Shown: positions 17,873 through 28,600 of the stretch, piece after piece
How the letters are laid out: every line of letters begins with the position of its first letter
Numbering within the stretch: position 1 is the stretch's first letter
Assembly (NCBI RefSeq): GCF_000427825.1
Contig: NZ_KE386593.1
Location: 854,941-918,940 of the forward strand
DNA from: Thermocrispum municipale DSM 44069
GTDB taxonomy: Bacteria > Actinomycetota > Actinomycetes > Mycobacteriales > Pseudonocardiaceae
Direction of reading: 5' to 3'
DNA: 64,000 nt
Notes under the pieces: model-generated
The model's database searches: none
Seen by the model: the letters and a program-made list of their open reading frames with translations, nothing else
What the model was told of the DNA's origin: nothing
Made by a program: the position numbers and the translations under genes

Positions 17873-19896
17873 GTGGTCCCTCCTAGCGGCAACGTTGCGG
17901 TCAGGCCGGCGACCTGGAGCCCACGCAGCGGCGTCAGCGTGATGTCCGCGGCCTCCGCGAGTTTGGTGAGGCGCTTGTCGGCGGCGGCCAGCTCCCGCTC
18001 GTTACGAGCGCTGATGCGCACCACGCCACGCAGGCCGATGGTGCCCTCGTCCGGCGACGGCACGATGGTCATGGCCACCGTGGCCGACAGGGCGCGCAGG
18101 CTGGTCAGGTTGTTCAGCGTGGCCGTGACGCGGCCCTTGGGCCACCGGCTGACCGCGTAGCTCGAGTGCCGCACACCGCCTGCGGTGACGCGCATCTTGC
18201 CCTCGGTGAGCTTCACACCCCCACCGGCTGCCACCGCGGCGTTCAGCTCCGCAGCGGTCACGCCGGCACGCAGCAGCTCGTCCGGATCCAGCGGACGCGT
18301 CGGCACACCACGCGACTCCAGCGCGCTCCGCACACGCGACAGCGCACCGATCAGCGCACGGTGGGCACCGACGACGCCGCCACCACGTTCCCGGATCGCT
18401 GCCGGGCAACGCAGCGGATCCAGCCGGACCGCGATCCACGTCGTGCGGCGAGCGGCCGCGGGCAACGGCCCGAGCACCTCCATGTACGACGTGAGCGCGG
18501 GCGAGTCCGCAGGCAACGCGGCGCTACCGGGGTAGGAGTGCCAGATCGCCTGAATGGAGTCCAGCACCACGCCGCGGTCCTCCAGACAGGGCTGGAGCAC
18601 CGACAGCGGCAGGGTGGACGAGTCCGCGGCACTGGTGATCAGGTCGGGAGTCGGCTCGACCAGCAGGACGGCCGTCCAGCACCCGTCGTCCCAGGCCAGG
18701 CCGACCGGCTTGCGGTCGTGGTCCCGGCCGCGCGCGACCACCAGCTTGGGGATCGCCGCACGCAACACGTTCACCCGCGGGTCCGACGGGCCGATGACGG
18801 AGTCCTCGCTCTCCTCGGACAGCTCCTCCAAGGAGGCTTGCGGAACCGGCGGCCGTGGGGTGTTGTGCGACCTCAGGGCGTAGCGCAGCTCCATGCCCAA
18901 CCATTGGGTGAACCACTGGCCACGCCACCGCAGCATCGCGAAGAACACCGCGATCGCGACGACGCCGATCGCGATGAACAGCGACGCCTTGTTCTGCATG
19001 ATCGCGATCAGGATGGCACCGATCGCGACGCCGAGCTCGATCGTCACCAGGTTGGCCACCGGCAGGCCGAACAGGTTCATCGTGGTCGCGTTGCGCCGTG
19101 CCGGGCCGACCGAGGTCGGACGGGTCGGCCGTTGCGGTGGGGGGCCCGCAGCAGGTGGCTGAGGCGCCATCCCGGGGCCGGGCATGCCTGCGACGGCAGG
19201 CGGGCGCGCGACCGCCGCCGAGCTCCGCGGCACGGGCGGTTTGGCCTGCGGTGGCTTGGTCTGCGGCGGTTTGGTCTGAGTGGCCGTCTGCGCCGTAGGC
19301 TGCGCGGGCTGTCCGCCGGACGGCGGCTGTGACGGCATCCCACCGGACGGCGGCCCGGACGGGCCTGCGGGCTTAGGTGGCGCCGCCGTCTGCTGTCCGG
19401 AGCTCACCCGCTTCGCGCCGGGCGGACCGGCGGGCGGACGTCCAGGCGGTCCGGACGGAGCTCCACCTGGCCGCTGGCCACCGGGCGGCGGACCACCCGG
19501 GCGCTGGCCACCCGGCGGCGTCGCGGGCGGACGCTGGTTACCGGGCGGAGATGTGCGCGGCGGCGCAGGCGGCTGTTGCCCCGGACGCGGGCCGGCGGGC
19601 GGCCCTTGCCGACCGGGCTGCTGCCCCCCTGGCCGGTTCGGCGGCGGCCCAGGTGGATTGCCCTGCTGATTCGGTCGTGGAGCACCCCCAGGCGGTGCGG
19701 TGCCGGGCCTCGGCCCGGCAGGCGGTTGGTCCGGCCGCTTGCCGTCCGACCTGCCCGGAGGCGGCGTCGGCGGCCGGCCGGAAGCTGGCGTGCCGCGGCC
19801 CGGTGGTGGTACGGCCTGCGGTCCTTGTGGACGCGCGGGCTGCTGTGGTCCCTGGCCACGCCCGTTCGGGCGTTGTGGCGGTCTAGTACCTGCCAT
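17869..19896 (-). CDS. eccE: Type VII secretion protein EccE
   Basis: Peripheral membrane component of the ESX channel. 675 residues: residues 1-265 are a Pro/Gly/Gln-rich, surely disordered region; two membrane helices lie at about 281-300 and 305-322; then an EccE-type cytoplasmic domain with 'VGLAWDDGCWTAVLLVEP' and 'RRTTWIAVRLDPLRCPAAI'. The ESX-4 locus of M. tuberculosis has no eccE, whereas ESX-4 of several other actinobacteria does. Divergent from eccB with a 231-bp gap. GGGGAAGAG is about 11 bases before the ATG. Confidence 0.88.
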   Translation of the reverse strand: MAGTRPPQRPNGRGQGPQQPARPQGPQAVPPPGRGTPASGRPPTPPPGRSDGKRPDQPPAGPRPGTAPPGGAPRPNQQGNPPGPPPNRPGGQQPGRQGPPAGPRPGQQPPAPPRTSPPGNQRPPATPPGGQRPGGPPPGGQRPGGAPSGPPGRPPAGPPGAKRVSSGQQTAAPPKPAGPSGPPSGGMPSQPPSGGQPAQPTAQTATQTKPPQTKPPQAKPPVPRSSAAVARPPAVAGMPGPGMAPQPPAAGPPPQRPTRPTSVGPARRNATTMNLFGLPVANLVTIELGVAIGAILIAIMQNKASLFIAIGVVAIAVFFAMLRWRGQWFTQWLGMELRYALRSHNTPRPPVPQASLEELSEESEDSVIGPSDPRVNVLRAAIPKLVVARGRDHDRKPVGLAWDDGCWTAVLLVEPTPDLITSAADSSTLPLSVLQPCLEDRGVVLDSIQAIWHSYPGSAALPADSPALTSYMEVLGPLPAAARRTTWIAVRLDPLRCPAAIRERGGGVVGAHRALIGALSRVRSALESRGVPTRPLDPDELLRAGVTAAELNAAVAAGGGVKLTEGKMRVTAGGVRHSSYAVSRWPKGRVTATLNNLTSLRALSATVAMTIVPSPDEGTIGLRGVVRISARNERELAAADKRLTKLAEAADITLTPLRGLQVAGLTATLPLGGTT

Positions 19897-20127
19897 CCGC
19901 TCGTTTCTCTTCCCCTCGTGCCCGTCCCTCGCCGGGCACGTTACCTGCTCCCCACCTCACGAACCCTATCGGGAATTGGGAGGAAACCAACACCGACGGG
20001 TCCTGGACGGCTATCCTGCGAACCGTACCGCGATGGGGAGTGTTGCTGGAGGCATTTCGCCGAAGTTGGTCTTGCACCGTCGGCCGGAGTGAACCCTCCC
20101 GAGTGAAGAGGATGTTGGTCGAACCTG

Positions 20128-21753
20128 ATGGCATCGAACCCGACCAGGAAAACCGAAGTTCAGGCATACAGCTTCGAGGTGCGCCGGATGAATTCGGCGC
20201 TGGTCCGGCGCGATCCGGTGATGCTCCATGACCCGCTGCGCACCCACACGCGCGCGACCGTGGTGGGTGTCGTGCTCGGCATGGTCGGGCTGCTCGGGTT
20301 CCTGATCTTCGGCATCCTCAAGCCCGCCGCACAGCCGCCGGACAGCGGCATCGTGATCGGTAAGGAATCCGGGCAGGTCTACGTCAAGACCGACAACCCG
20401 GAGATGCTCATCCCCACGTTCAACCTGGCGTCGGCCCGGTTGATCCTGCTCGGTCAACAGCAGCAGGCGGAACAGTCCGGTCAGGGCGCAGGCGGCGAGG
20501 GCATCGAGGTCGTCCAACCGACGGTCGTGCCCGACGACCGGCTGAAGGACATCCCGCGCGGTCGGTTGCAGGGCATCCCCGGCGCCGACGTCGAGCTGCC
20601 CACTGCCGAGCAGCGCATCTCGGACAACTGGGCGGTGTGCCACAACCTGCCGTTGAACGAGTCGCTGGAACCTGGCCCGCAGCTGGAAGACGCGAAGGAC
20701 CACCAGGAGACGGCGATCCTTGCCGGCCTGTCACCGTCCAAGCTCGGCAAGCCGCTTGCCGAGAACGAGGCCGTCTACGTCGAGGACCCGACTGGTACGA
20801 GATACCTGCTCTACCGCCCGGCCGAGGACGTCAACAACCGGCGAAGCATCGTGCGTGCTGAGATTCCGAGCGCGGAGGACGGCGGCAGCGTGATCGAGCA
20901 GGCGTTGGTGCTCGGGGACCGCGAGCCACGCCCGATGTCGCTGGGTCTACTGAACGCCGTGGAGAAGGTGGACATGCTGGTCCCACCCGAGCCGGACGGG
21001 TTGGGCTCGCCGAGCAACCTGGTCGAGCTCGAGGCCGGCACCAAGGCACCGATCGGCGAGGTCTTCGCCGCCGAGGCGGCCGACACGCAGTACTTCGTGG
21101 TGTTGCGGGACGGCAAGCAGCGCATCACCCGTGCTGCGGCCGAGCTGATCCGGCTGAAGTACTCCCCCAGCAAGGAGATGATCCGCGTCTCCCCGGACCG
21201 GTTGGACGACATTCCGGACGCGCCGGAAGACCAGCGATTGGACCTGGACGACTACCCGGTGACGATCCCGTCCGTCGTCGACATTCAGACGGCTCCGACG
21301 ACCTGCCTCGGTTGGCAGCTGGTGGACGGCAAGGAGCGCACCACGCTGTACATCGACGACAAGGGGTTGCCCTTCCCCGAGCGGGACGGGCAGCCGGTAC
21401 GAGTTCGGGTCGGCAAGGCGAACGAGGAGAAAATCGCCATCCACTACTTCTACATGCCGCCGGGCCGTGCCGCCGCGGTGCACGCGGCGACGAGCGAGGC
21501 CGGCTTCAAGTCCGGGCCGATCCAGCTCATCTCCGACCGTGGCCTGCGGTTCGGAGTGCCCGACGTGACGACCGCAAAGGCGCTCGGGCTGGAACCGCTG
21601 CGGCCTGCTCCGGCCAGCATCGTCCAGTTGCTGCCGACCGGCGCATCGCTGAACGTGCAAGACGCTCAGATGACTTATGACTCGTTCGAGCCGCCACCGG
21701 GGACCGCGGGGACGAGTGGGCAGGACATTCCGGCGAATCAGACCGGCGGATAG
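20128..21753 (+). CDS. eccB: Type VII secretion protein EccB
   Basis: Membrane-anchored ESX core subunit with a large external domain. 541 residues: cytoplasmic N-terminus with the family-specific 'KTEVQAYSFEVRRMNSALV', one membrane helix at about 43-63, then a repeat-type extracytoplasmic domain with Cys pair residues. The C-terminal 30 residues are Pro/Gly/Thr-rich. A 12-bp hairpin at 21790 follows. Regulation is not evident from the sequence. Confidence 0.95.
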   Translation: MASNPTRKTEVQAYSFEVRRMNSALVRRDPVMLHDPLRTHTRATVVGVVLGMVGLLGFLIFGILKPAAQPPDSGIVIGKESGQVYVKTDNPEMLIPTFNLASARLILLGQQQQAEQSGQGAGGEGIEVVQPTVVPDDRLKDIPRGRLQGIPGADVELPTAEQRISDNWAVCHNLPLNESLEPGPQLEDAKDHQETAILAGLSPSKLGKPLAENEAVYVEDPTGTRYLLYRPAEDVNNRRSIVRAEIPSAEDGGSVIEQALVLGDREPRPMSLGLLNAVEKVDMLVPPEPDGLGSPSNLVELEAGTKAPIGEVFAAEAADTQYFVVLRDGKQRITRAAAELIRLKYSPSKEMIRVSPDRLDDIPDAPEDQRLDLDDYPVTIPSVVDIQTAPTTCLGWQLVDGKERTTLYIDDKGLPFPERDGQPVRVRVGKANEEKIAIHYFYMPPGRAAAVHAATSEAGFKSGPIQLISDRGLRFGVPDVTTAKALGLEPLRPAPASIVQLLPTGASLNVQDAQMTYDSFEPPPGTAGTSGQDIPANQTGG

Positions 21754-21789
21754 TCCGCCTACGCTCGGCCAGCAGGCCGTGGAGTGCTT

Positions 21790-21828
21790 CAGTGGCCTCG
21801 CTCGACTCGATGCCGGGCGAGGCCACTG
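21790..21828 (+). terminator. Terminator after eccB
   Basis: CAGTGGCCTCGC (21790-21801) and GCGAGGCCACTG (21817-21828) pair perfectly over 12 bases with a 15-base loop, followed by TTT. Placed 37 bases after the eccB stop. Confidence 0.8.
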
Positions 21829-21865
21829 TTTGCGTGGCCGACCGTTATCTGCGCTGCTTGATCGG

Positions 21866-21894
21866 CAGCCGAGGTGAGCAAGCCACCTCGGCTG
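21866..21894. terminator. Second hairpin in the eccB-mycP convergent gap
   Basis: CAGCCGAGGTG (21866-21876) and CACCTCGGCTG (21884-21894) pair over 11 bases with a 7-base loop. It could back up the eccB terminator or end mycP transcripts from the other side, although it is 279 bases past the mycP stop. Confidence 0.6.
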
Positions 21895-22172
21895 GGATGG
21901 CGACGCGCTGGCTCTTACCGCTTTGAGATCGGCAACAGGTCGGCGGACATCACCGCGTCACGACGTTACGTAGGTGGGACGGCATCGATCCTTGTGCCAG
22001 CCCTGCTTCCGTATCCAGGCGCCGCTGAGGTCGTCATGCATCACGACCGCCGCGCAGCCTCTGCTCTAGGAAGGCGGGCGTCCTTGCAGACCGCCTCGGG
22101 CCCAGTGGTGCCGCGTTCCTTCGGCGCAGGAGCCCTGCCCAGGGGAGGTCGGCAGGCTGGTCCGTCAGCGGT

Positions 22173-23906
22173 TCAGGCTGCCTTCCGCTTGCTTCGCCGC
22201 ACGGAGCGGACCGCAAAGAGTGTGATCGACAGCGCGAGGGCCGCTCCGGCGGTGCCGCCCAAAGCCACATACATCGGCGTCGGGTCGGGCTCGTTCAGCG
22301 GTGGAAGGTCCGAGGGCAGCGCTTTGTTCTCGGTCTCGGTGGCGGAGCTTTCCTCCGGCAGCTCGGCTGTCACGGCAGCCACGGGATCGATGATGCCGTA
22401 GCCGACGAACTGGTCCCTGCCGTCCGCCGCGCCGGGGTGCTGCGCTGTGCGCTCGATGCGGCGGATGACCTCGCGGGCCGGCAGGTCGGGGTGCATCTGC
22501 TTGACCAGCGCCGCGACCCCGGCAACGTACGGCGCCGCGAAACTGGTGCCTTGCAGGGGCTGCGGCTTGGTGCGATCACCGTTGAATGTGGCGTTGATGA
22601 TCGCGTTGGTGCCCGCCGGGTCGATCGAGATGATCTCCGTGCCCGGGGCGGCCACGCTCACCCACGGCCCACGCATGCTGAAGTCGGCGACGCTGCCGTC
22701 GCGGCCGATAGCACCGACAGCCAGCACCGTGCCGTCTGCGGAGAACCACGGCGGAATGACCAAGGTTCGCGGTTGGTCTTTCGCCGGCATGCGGGGGTCG
22801 TTCGGGAGGCGAACGTCGTTCTGCAGGCACGTACCGCCCGAATCGGGGGTGGCGGCGTTTCCGGCGGCAACGACAGCAACGACGCCGTTGTCGGCGGCGT
22901 ACTTCAGCGCCGCGCGAACCTTCTTCTCATCCCCATTCGGGGTGAAGTTCTCGGCCGGCCGGCAGGCATCGACCGACATGTTGATGACATCGGCGCCCTT
23001 TTTCACCGCGCGCACGATGGCTTGCGCGAGGGTGTTCAGGTTGCCGGCGCCCGCCGGGTTCTCCTGTGCGCGGGGCTCGATCGGCCCGGGCGGAGCGGTC
23101 TGACTGGAGCTGGTCTTTTCATTGGCCTTCTTCTTGGCCTCTTCGAGCTCCTCTTCCAGCTGCTTCTGCTTGGCATCCTGTTCCGCCAGCTTTTCCTGCA
23201 GCTTGCGTTCCCGCTCCTTGGCCTTCTGCCTCTCCTCCCGGTCCTTGCGCTCCTGCGCGATTTCCTCAGGAGTCTTCTCGGTGTAGTTCTGGCTGGACTG
23301 CCGGATGGAGAGGATCGTGGCGTCCGGCGCGACGCCGGTGAAGCCGATGTCCGGGTTGTTGGGGTTGCCCGCGATGATGCCGGCGACCTGGGTGCCGTGC
23401 CCGTCGCAATCCAGCAAACCCTGCTTGCCCTCGTCGCCCTCTTGGACGTAGTCGCCGCCTGCTTCGACCCGCTCCTTCGGCAGGTACTCGCCGGGGGTGA
23501 CGCCGGTGTCGATCACCGCGATCTTCATCGGCTTGCCCTTCTTGGGGTTCCACCCGACTTTCCCGTTCTCGCTGCGTTCCCGCACGTAGTTCTGCACCTC
23601 GCGGATACGCAGGAAGCGCTGCGCCCACGGCCCCTCCTTGAGGATGGCCTGTGACGGGATTTCCTTCGCGGTGAACGAGGACTCGATGCACTGGGTGCTG
23701 AGCCGGTACTGCTTGTCCGGCCCGCCTTTGTCCTGCGGCGGACCCGGGATCGGGCCGCGCGGAGCCCACGGCGGGGCTTGCTCCGCCTGCGACTGTTGCG
23801 CCGCAGCGGTCGTGGGTGCCAGCCCGGTACCGACGATGCCGAACAAGAACGTGAGCGCGGCGGCGCCCACCCTGGCCGTACGTCGCGTTGCCACTCGTCT
23901 CCCCAT
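22173..23906 (-). CDS. mycP: Mycosin (type VII secretion subtilisin-like protease) with coiled-coil insertion
   Basis: Membrane-tethered serine protease of ESX systems. 577 residues from the ATG at 23906, which gives a clean signal peptide (basic 'MGRRVATRRTAR', hydrophobic core, 'TAAAQQ'); an upstream start at 23975 is less likely. Catalytic triad: Asp133 in 'AVIDTG', His170 in 'DGHGTQVAG', Ser455 in 'GTSFAAPYVAG'; oxyanion Asn350 in 'AAGN'. A C-terminal membrane helix (about 546-567) is followed by a basic tail. Odd feature: residues about 208-265 are a Glu/Lys/Arg-rich coiled coil inserted in the protease domain. Confidence 0.94.
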   Translation of the reverse strand: MGRRVATRRTARVGAAALTFLFGIVGTGLAPTTAAAQQSQAEQAPPWAPRGPIPGPPQDKGGPDKQYRLSTQCIESSFTAKEIPSQAILKEGPWAQRFLRIREVQNYVRERSENGKVGWNPKKGKPMKIAVIDTGVTPGEYLPKERVEAGGDYVQEGDEGKQGLLDCDGHGTQVAGIIAGNPNNPDIGFTGVAPDATILSIRQSSQNYTEKTPEEIAQERKDREERQKAKERERKLQEKLAEQDAKQKQLEEELEEAKKKANEKTSSSQTAPPGPIEPRAQENPAGAGNLNTLAQAIVRAVKKGADVINMSVDACRPAENFTPNGDEKKVRAALKYAADNGVVAVVAAGNAATPDSGGTCLQNDVRLPNDPRMPAKDQPRTLVIPPWFSADGTVLAVGAIGRDGSVADFSMRGPWVSVAAPGTEIISIDPAGTNAIINATFNGDRTKPQPLQGTSFAAPYVAGVAALVKQMHPDLPAREVIRRIERTAQHPGAADGRDQFVGYGIIDPVAAVTAELPEESSATETENKALPSDLPPLNEPDPTPMYVALGGTAGAALALSITLFAVRSVRRSKRKAA

Positions 23907-24020
23907 CCTTGCGACGGCAAACCCCGAGCGGGAGCTTACCCGCCGGATCTCGGCGCTGTTGCGCGTTCCGGTCAACTTCGCCGGGACGTCCTACGCAGCG
24001 GCGAAAGTGCGGGCGGACCG

Positions 24021-25433
24021 TCAGTTCAACAGCGTCGAACCGACCGACCGCACGTAGTCGTAGAGCCCGAGCACCCCGAGCGCGAGCGGCAGCACCGCGG
24101 CGATGCAGATCGCCTCGATGATCTCCACGGTGCGCCGCAACGGCGGCGAGAACCGCTGCTTCGGGAAGATCACGCCGACCACCAGTGCGGCGGCCGCGAC
24201 GATGATCAAGCTGCCGAACACCCAGATGAGCCGCTCCTCCGGGGTGGCGGTCCACAACCACCCCAGCAAGATCCCCGCAGTGGCCACCATGCCCATGGTC
24301 AGCAAAGCGATCGCCTGGCTGCCGTTGGCGTACGTGCGTGCCCGCAGCAGGATGGCCAGCGTGGCGGCGATGGCCAGCAGCAGACCGAACGTGCCGGACG
24401 GCGCGGCCAGCACGGCGGCGATCGCGACCACGGCACCGCAGCCGATCAGCAGACCGGTCATGTACTCGTGCGCCACCGAGGTGCGGCGCTCGATCAGCTC
24501 GTAGTCCGGGAAGCCGCTGTCTTCCTTCAGTTCCTCGGCGGTGCTGGGCACCACCGGCGACGGCAGCTTGGCCAGCAGGATCGTGGCCCGCGGCAGGTAG
24601 GAGATCAACCCGAGCGCGACCGCGGCAGCGGCAGCGGCGAATCCGGCCGTGGTCAGGTCGTCGTCCAGGATGAGCGCGAAGACGAACGTGACTGCGCCGA
24701 GCGTGCCTGCGGTAGCGGCCGCGATGAACGCCGAGATGCCCGCCCCGATCAACGCGATCGACGCGGCGGCGACGATCACCATGAAGACACTGGCCAACGC
24801 GAAGTTCGCCGGGAGCTGCGTGCCGGGCACGGTGTAGAAGCCGGACACGAACGCCATCGGCAAGCCACCGGCGGCGGCGACCACCACGCCGGTCGACGAC
24901 GCGTCGTACACCTTGGACAACGTGGCCCCGAGGGCGACACAACCGATCGCGAAGACGCCACCGATGATCGCCGCGGCGACACCGCTACCACCCGGGAACA
25001 ACCGGCCACCGAAGAACAAGGCCACCGCGGCGGCGATGAGCGCAAGCCCGCCACCGATGTGGCCCATCCGCATCGCCGTCTCCGGCGTCCACGGACGGAA
25101 GTTCTCCGGCGTCGACTCCGCGATGGCGTCGACGACGTCGTCGTACAACGGGGGCGGCGGGTTCTCGCTGCGCTTACGCAGCTGCAGCAACTCCCCGTCC
25201 ATCACACCGAGCGACGCGAGCGTGCGACTCGGGTCCAGCGGCGTCGACTCCCCCAACTTGGCGAGCACCCAGCCGCCGTGCCGCGAACCACCGTCGCTGG
25301 ACGTCTCCCTGGCCATCTCGATGACCAGCGGCAGCAAGTCGGCCACCGCTACGTCCGCGGGCAGCGCCACGTCGATCCTGGTGCGCGGTGCAACCACCGT
25401 CACCCGGCTGAATACCGTCGTGCCCGTTGCCAC
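24021..25433 (-). CDS. eccD: Type VII secretion integral membrane protein EccD
   Basis: Channel-forming membrane subunit of ESX. 470 residues: an N-terminal ubiquitin-like domain (residues 5-90, 'TRIDVALPADVAVADLLPLV', 20 residues), then about eleven hydrophobic helices from residue 120 to the end. GTG start with GGGGG eight bases upstream. Reads towards mycP, 114 bases apart, probably in one transcript; divergent from eccC across a 189-bp gap that must carry both promoters. Confidence 0.95.
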   Translation of the reverse strand: MATGTTVFSRVTVVAPRTRIDVALPADVAVADLLPLVIEMARETSSDGGSRHGGWVLAKLGESTPLDPSRTLASLGVMDGELLQLRKRSENPPPPLYDDVVDAIAESTPENFRPWTPETAMRMGHIGGGLALIAAAVALFFGGRLFPGGSGVAAAIIGGVFAIGCVALGATLSKVYDASSTGVVVAAAGGLPMAFVSGFYTVPGTQLPANFALASVFMVIVAAASIALIGAGISAFIAAATAGTLGAVTFVFALILDDDLTTAGFAAAAAAVALGLISYLPRATILLAKLPSPVVPSTAEELKEDSGFPDYELIERRTSVAHEYMTGLLIGCGAVVAIAAVLAAPSGTFGLLLAIAATLAILLRARTYANGSQAIALLTMGMVATAGILLGWLWTATPEERLIWVFGSLIIVAAAALVVGVIFPKQRFSPPLRRTVEIIEAICIAAVLPLALGVLGLYDYVRSVGSTLLN

Positions 25434-25622
25434 TGCAGATGCCCCCTACCTCGTTGGTCGTCGGCCTTGTTATATCTGACTTCCGGCCCTCGCACAGCGG
25501 CAACCCAGGATTCGCCTCATCGATTTCCGTCACCTGGCACCCGCGACCGTCCGAGGTTCGATACCGTGTCAAGCGGTTGCGGCCAGTCGCGCCCAGTCGC
25601 CGAGGTGAAGAGGGGATCATCG

Positions 25623-28600
25623 GTGAGCACGGTTCAGTTCAAGAGGCCACCACGCATGCCGGCGCCGCGGACGCCCGGCGGCGAAGTGCACTTGGAGCCG
25701 CCGCCGGAGATCCCGCGCAACATCCCGGGCAACATCGTCCAGAAGATCCTGCCGTTCGTGATGATCCTGGCGATGCTCGGGATGGTCGCGTTCATGTTCA
25801 CCGCGATGCGCGGCCGGGGCGGCATCAACCCGCTGTTCTTGATGATGCCGGTGATGATGCTGGTGTCGATGGGCGGCATGTTCCTCGGCGGCGGCCGCGG
25901 CGGCGGACAGAAGAAGGCCGAGATGAACGAGGACCGCAAGGACTACCTGCGGTACCTCGGGCAGATGCGGGAGCGCGCGCACGAGGCGATGCGCGAGCAG
26001 CACGCCGCGCTCGAGTGGGTTCACCCGCACCCGAGCACGTTGCTGACCATCGCGGCGAGTCGCCGGATGTGGGAGCGCCGGGTCAACGACAAGGACTTCA
26101 TGCATCTGCGGGTGGGTCTGAGCTCGCACCGGCTGGCCACCCGGCTGGTGCCGCCGCAGACCGGCCCGGTCGACGAGCTCGAGCCGATCTCGACGCTGGC
26201 GCTGCGCCGCTTCACCAGGGCGAACTCGCTGGTGCGCAACCTGCCGACGCAGATCTCCGTGCGCGGTTTCGCCGCCATCAGCCTCAACGGCGAGCGGGAC
26301 CACGTCCGGGCTTTCGCCCGCGCGATGCTGGCCCAGCTGGTCACGCTGCACAGCCCGGAGGACGTGCTGGTCGCGGTCGCTTCCGCCGGTAAGGCCAAGC
26401 GGGAGTGGGAATGGGTGAAGTGGCTGCCGCACGCCCAGCACCCGACCATGACCGACGGCATCGGCCAGCTGCGCATGATGGCCAGCTCGCTGCAGCAGAT
26501 CGAGGACTGGCTGGCCGAGGAGCTCGGGCCGCGTCCGCGCTTCCAGCGCAAGACGCCGTACACCGAGGGCCCGCACATCGTGATCATCGTCGACGAGGCG
26601 GACATCACCCGCGAAGAGCGGATCATCATCGACGAGGGTCTGTCCGGCGTCACCGTGCTGGACATCTCGGGTCAGCTGAACAAGCTGGCCGCGCGGCGTG
26701 GTCTGCGGCTGGAGATCACCGAGACGCAGCTGGGTGCGCGCAACGCGGGCGGGGTCGAGTGGTTCGGCACGCCGGACTCGCTCAGCCTGGCCGAGGCGGA
26801 GGCGCTGGCCAGGCGCATCTCGCCGTACCGCATCGGCACCACGGCGGCCGGTGAGGAAGAAGAGGACCAGCCGTTGATGTCCAACCCGAGCATGCTCGAG
26901 CTGCTGGGCATCCCCGGTGATCCGATGACGTTCGACGTCCAGCAGGCGTGGCGGCCGCGCCCGATCAGGGACCGCTACCGGGTGCCGTTCGGCGTCGGCG
27001 AGCACGGCCAGCCGGTGTACCTGGACATCAAGGAGGCGGCCGCCGAAGGTATGGGCCCGCACGGCCTGTGCATCGGTGCGACCGGTTCCGGTAAGTCGGA
27101 GTTCCTGCGTACCGTCGTGCTGTCGATGATGTGCACGCACTCCTCGACGGTGCTGAACTTCGTGCTGGTCGACTTCAAGGGTGGTGCGACGTTCCTCGGG
27201 CTCGAGTCCGCGCCGCACGTGTCGGCGGTCATCACCAACCTGGCCGACGAGGTCACGCTGGTCGACCGTATGAAGGACGCGCTCGCCGGTGAGATGAACC
27301 GGCGGCAGGAGGCGCTCAAGCGCGGCGACGGCAAGACCTACAAGAACTTCAAGAACGCCTGGGAGTACCAGAAGGCGTGGGAGAACGGCGCGGAGATGGA
27401 CCCGATGCCCGCGCTGTTCATCGTGGTCGACGAGTTCTCCGAGCTGCTGTCGGCGAAGCCGGACTTCATCGACCTGTTCGTCGCCATCGGTCGTCTGGGC
27501 CGGTCGCTGCAGATGCACATGCTGCTCGCCTCGCAGCGCTTGGAGGAAGGCAAGCTGCGTGGTCTGGACTCGCACCTGTCGTACCGCATCGGTCTGAAGA
27601 CCTTCTCCGCGGCGGAGTCCCGTGCCGCCATCGGTGTGCCGGACGCGTTCGAGCTGCCGAGCGTCCCGGGTGGTGGGTACCTGAAGTACGACACCTCGAC
27701 GCTGGAGCGGTTCAAGGCGGCCTACGTCTCCGGTCCGTACCGCCCGGCGGGCATCAAGACGGCACCGGGGTCGAAGTCGAACGTCGTCCGCGCGGACAAG
27801 CGGCCGCGCTTGTTCGTGCCCGACTACATCGAGCCGCCTGCCGAGCCGGAGCCGGAACCCGAGCCGGAGCCGGTGGAGGAGAAGAAGGAAGAGGACTCGG
27901 TCGACGAGCCCACCGAGCTGGAGGTCATCGTCAGCAGGCTGGTCGGGCAGGGCCCGCCCGCGCACGAGGTCTGGCTGCCGCCGCTGAACGAGCCGAACTC
28001 GCTGGACACGCTGCTGCCGAACCTCAACCCGACCGAGGACCGCGGCCTGAGCCCGGTCGGCTTCTTCGGCAACGGCAAGCTGCAGGTCCCGATCGGCATC
28101 ATCGACCGGCCGTACGAGCAGCGGCGTGACCCGCTGTGGGCGGACTTCTCCGGTGGTGCCGGGCACGGCGCCGTGGTCGGCGGTCCGCAGTCCGGTAAGT
28201 CGATGATGCTGCGGACCATCATGATGGCCCTGGCGCTGACGCACACGCCGGAAGAAGTGCAGATGTACGCCGTCGACCTGGGCGGCGGTACGTTGGCGTC
28301 GATGGAGGCGCTGCCGCACTGCGGTGGTGTCGCGGTGGCCCGGCGTGAGCCGGACAAGGCGCGCCGCATCGTGGCGGAGATGTCCACGCTGATCGCCGAG
28401 CGTGAGGCGCGCTTCGGTGAGCTGGGCGTCGACTCGATGGCGGACTTCCGCAACATGAAGCGGCAGGGCCGGATCTCTCCGGAGCAGGACCCGTTCGGCG
28501 ACGCGTTCCTGTTCGTCGACGGCTGGAAGGCGCTGCGCGAGGACTTCGAGGAGCTGGAGCCGCAGATCACCAGGCTGGCCCAGCAGGGTCTGGCATTCGG

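Larger units (their letters stand above)
21754..22172. other. eccB-mycP convergent intergenic region
   Basis: 419 bp. Holds the two hairpins at 21790 and 21866 and otherwise no gene I can support; a 175-codon plus-strand frame here runs into mycP antisense and looks like no protein. Its composition is less GC-biased than neighbouring genes. Confidence 0.6.

Noticed and set aside
21874-22401. 175-codon plus-strand ORF between eccB and mycP
   Set aside because: Overlaps a hairpin and runs antisense into mycP; no recognisable protein and no Shine-Dalgarno.
23778-25622. Upstream extension of the eccC frame by more than 600 codons
   Set aside because: It runs antisense through mycP and eccD, has no EccC-like sequence, and a GTG with a good Shine-Dalgarno at 25623 gives the normal EccC N-terminus.
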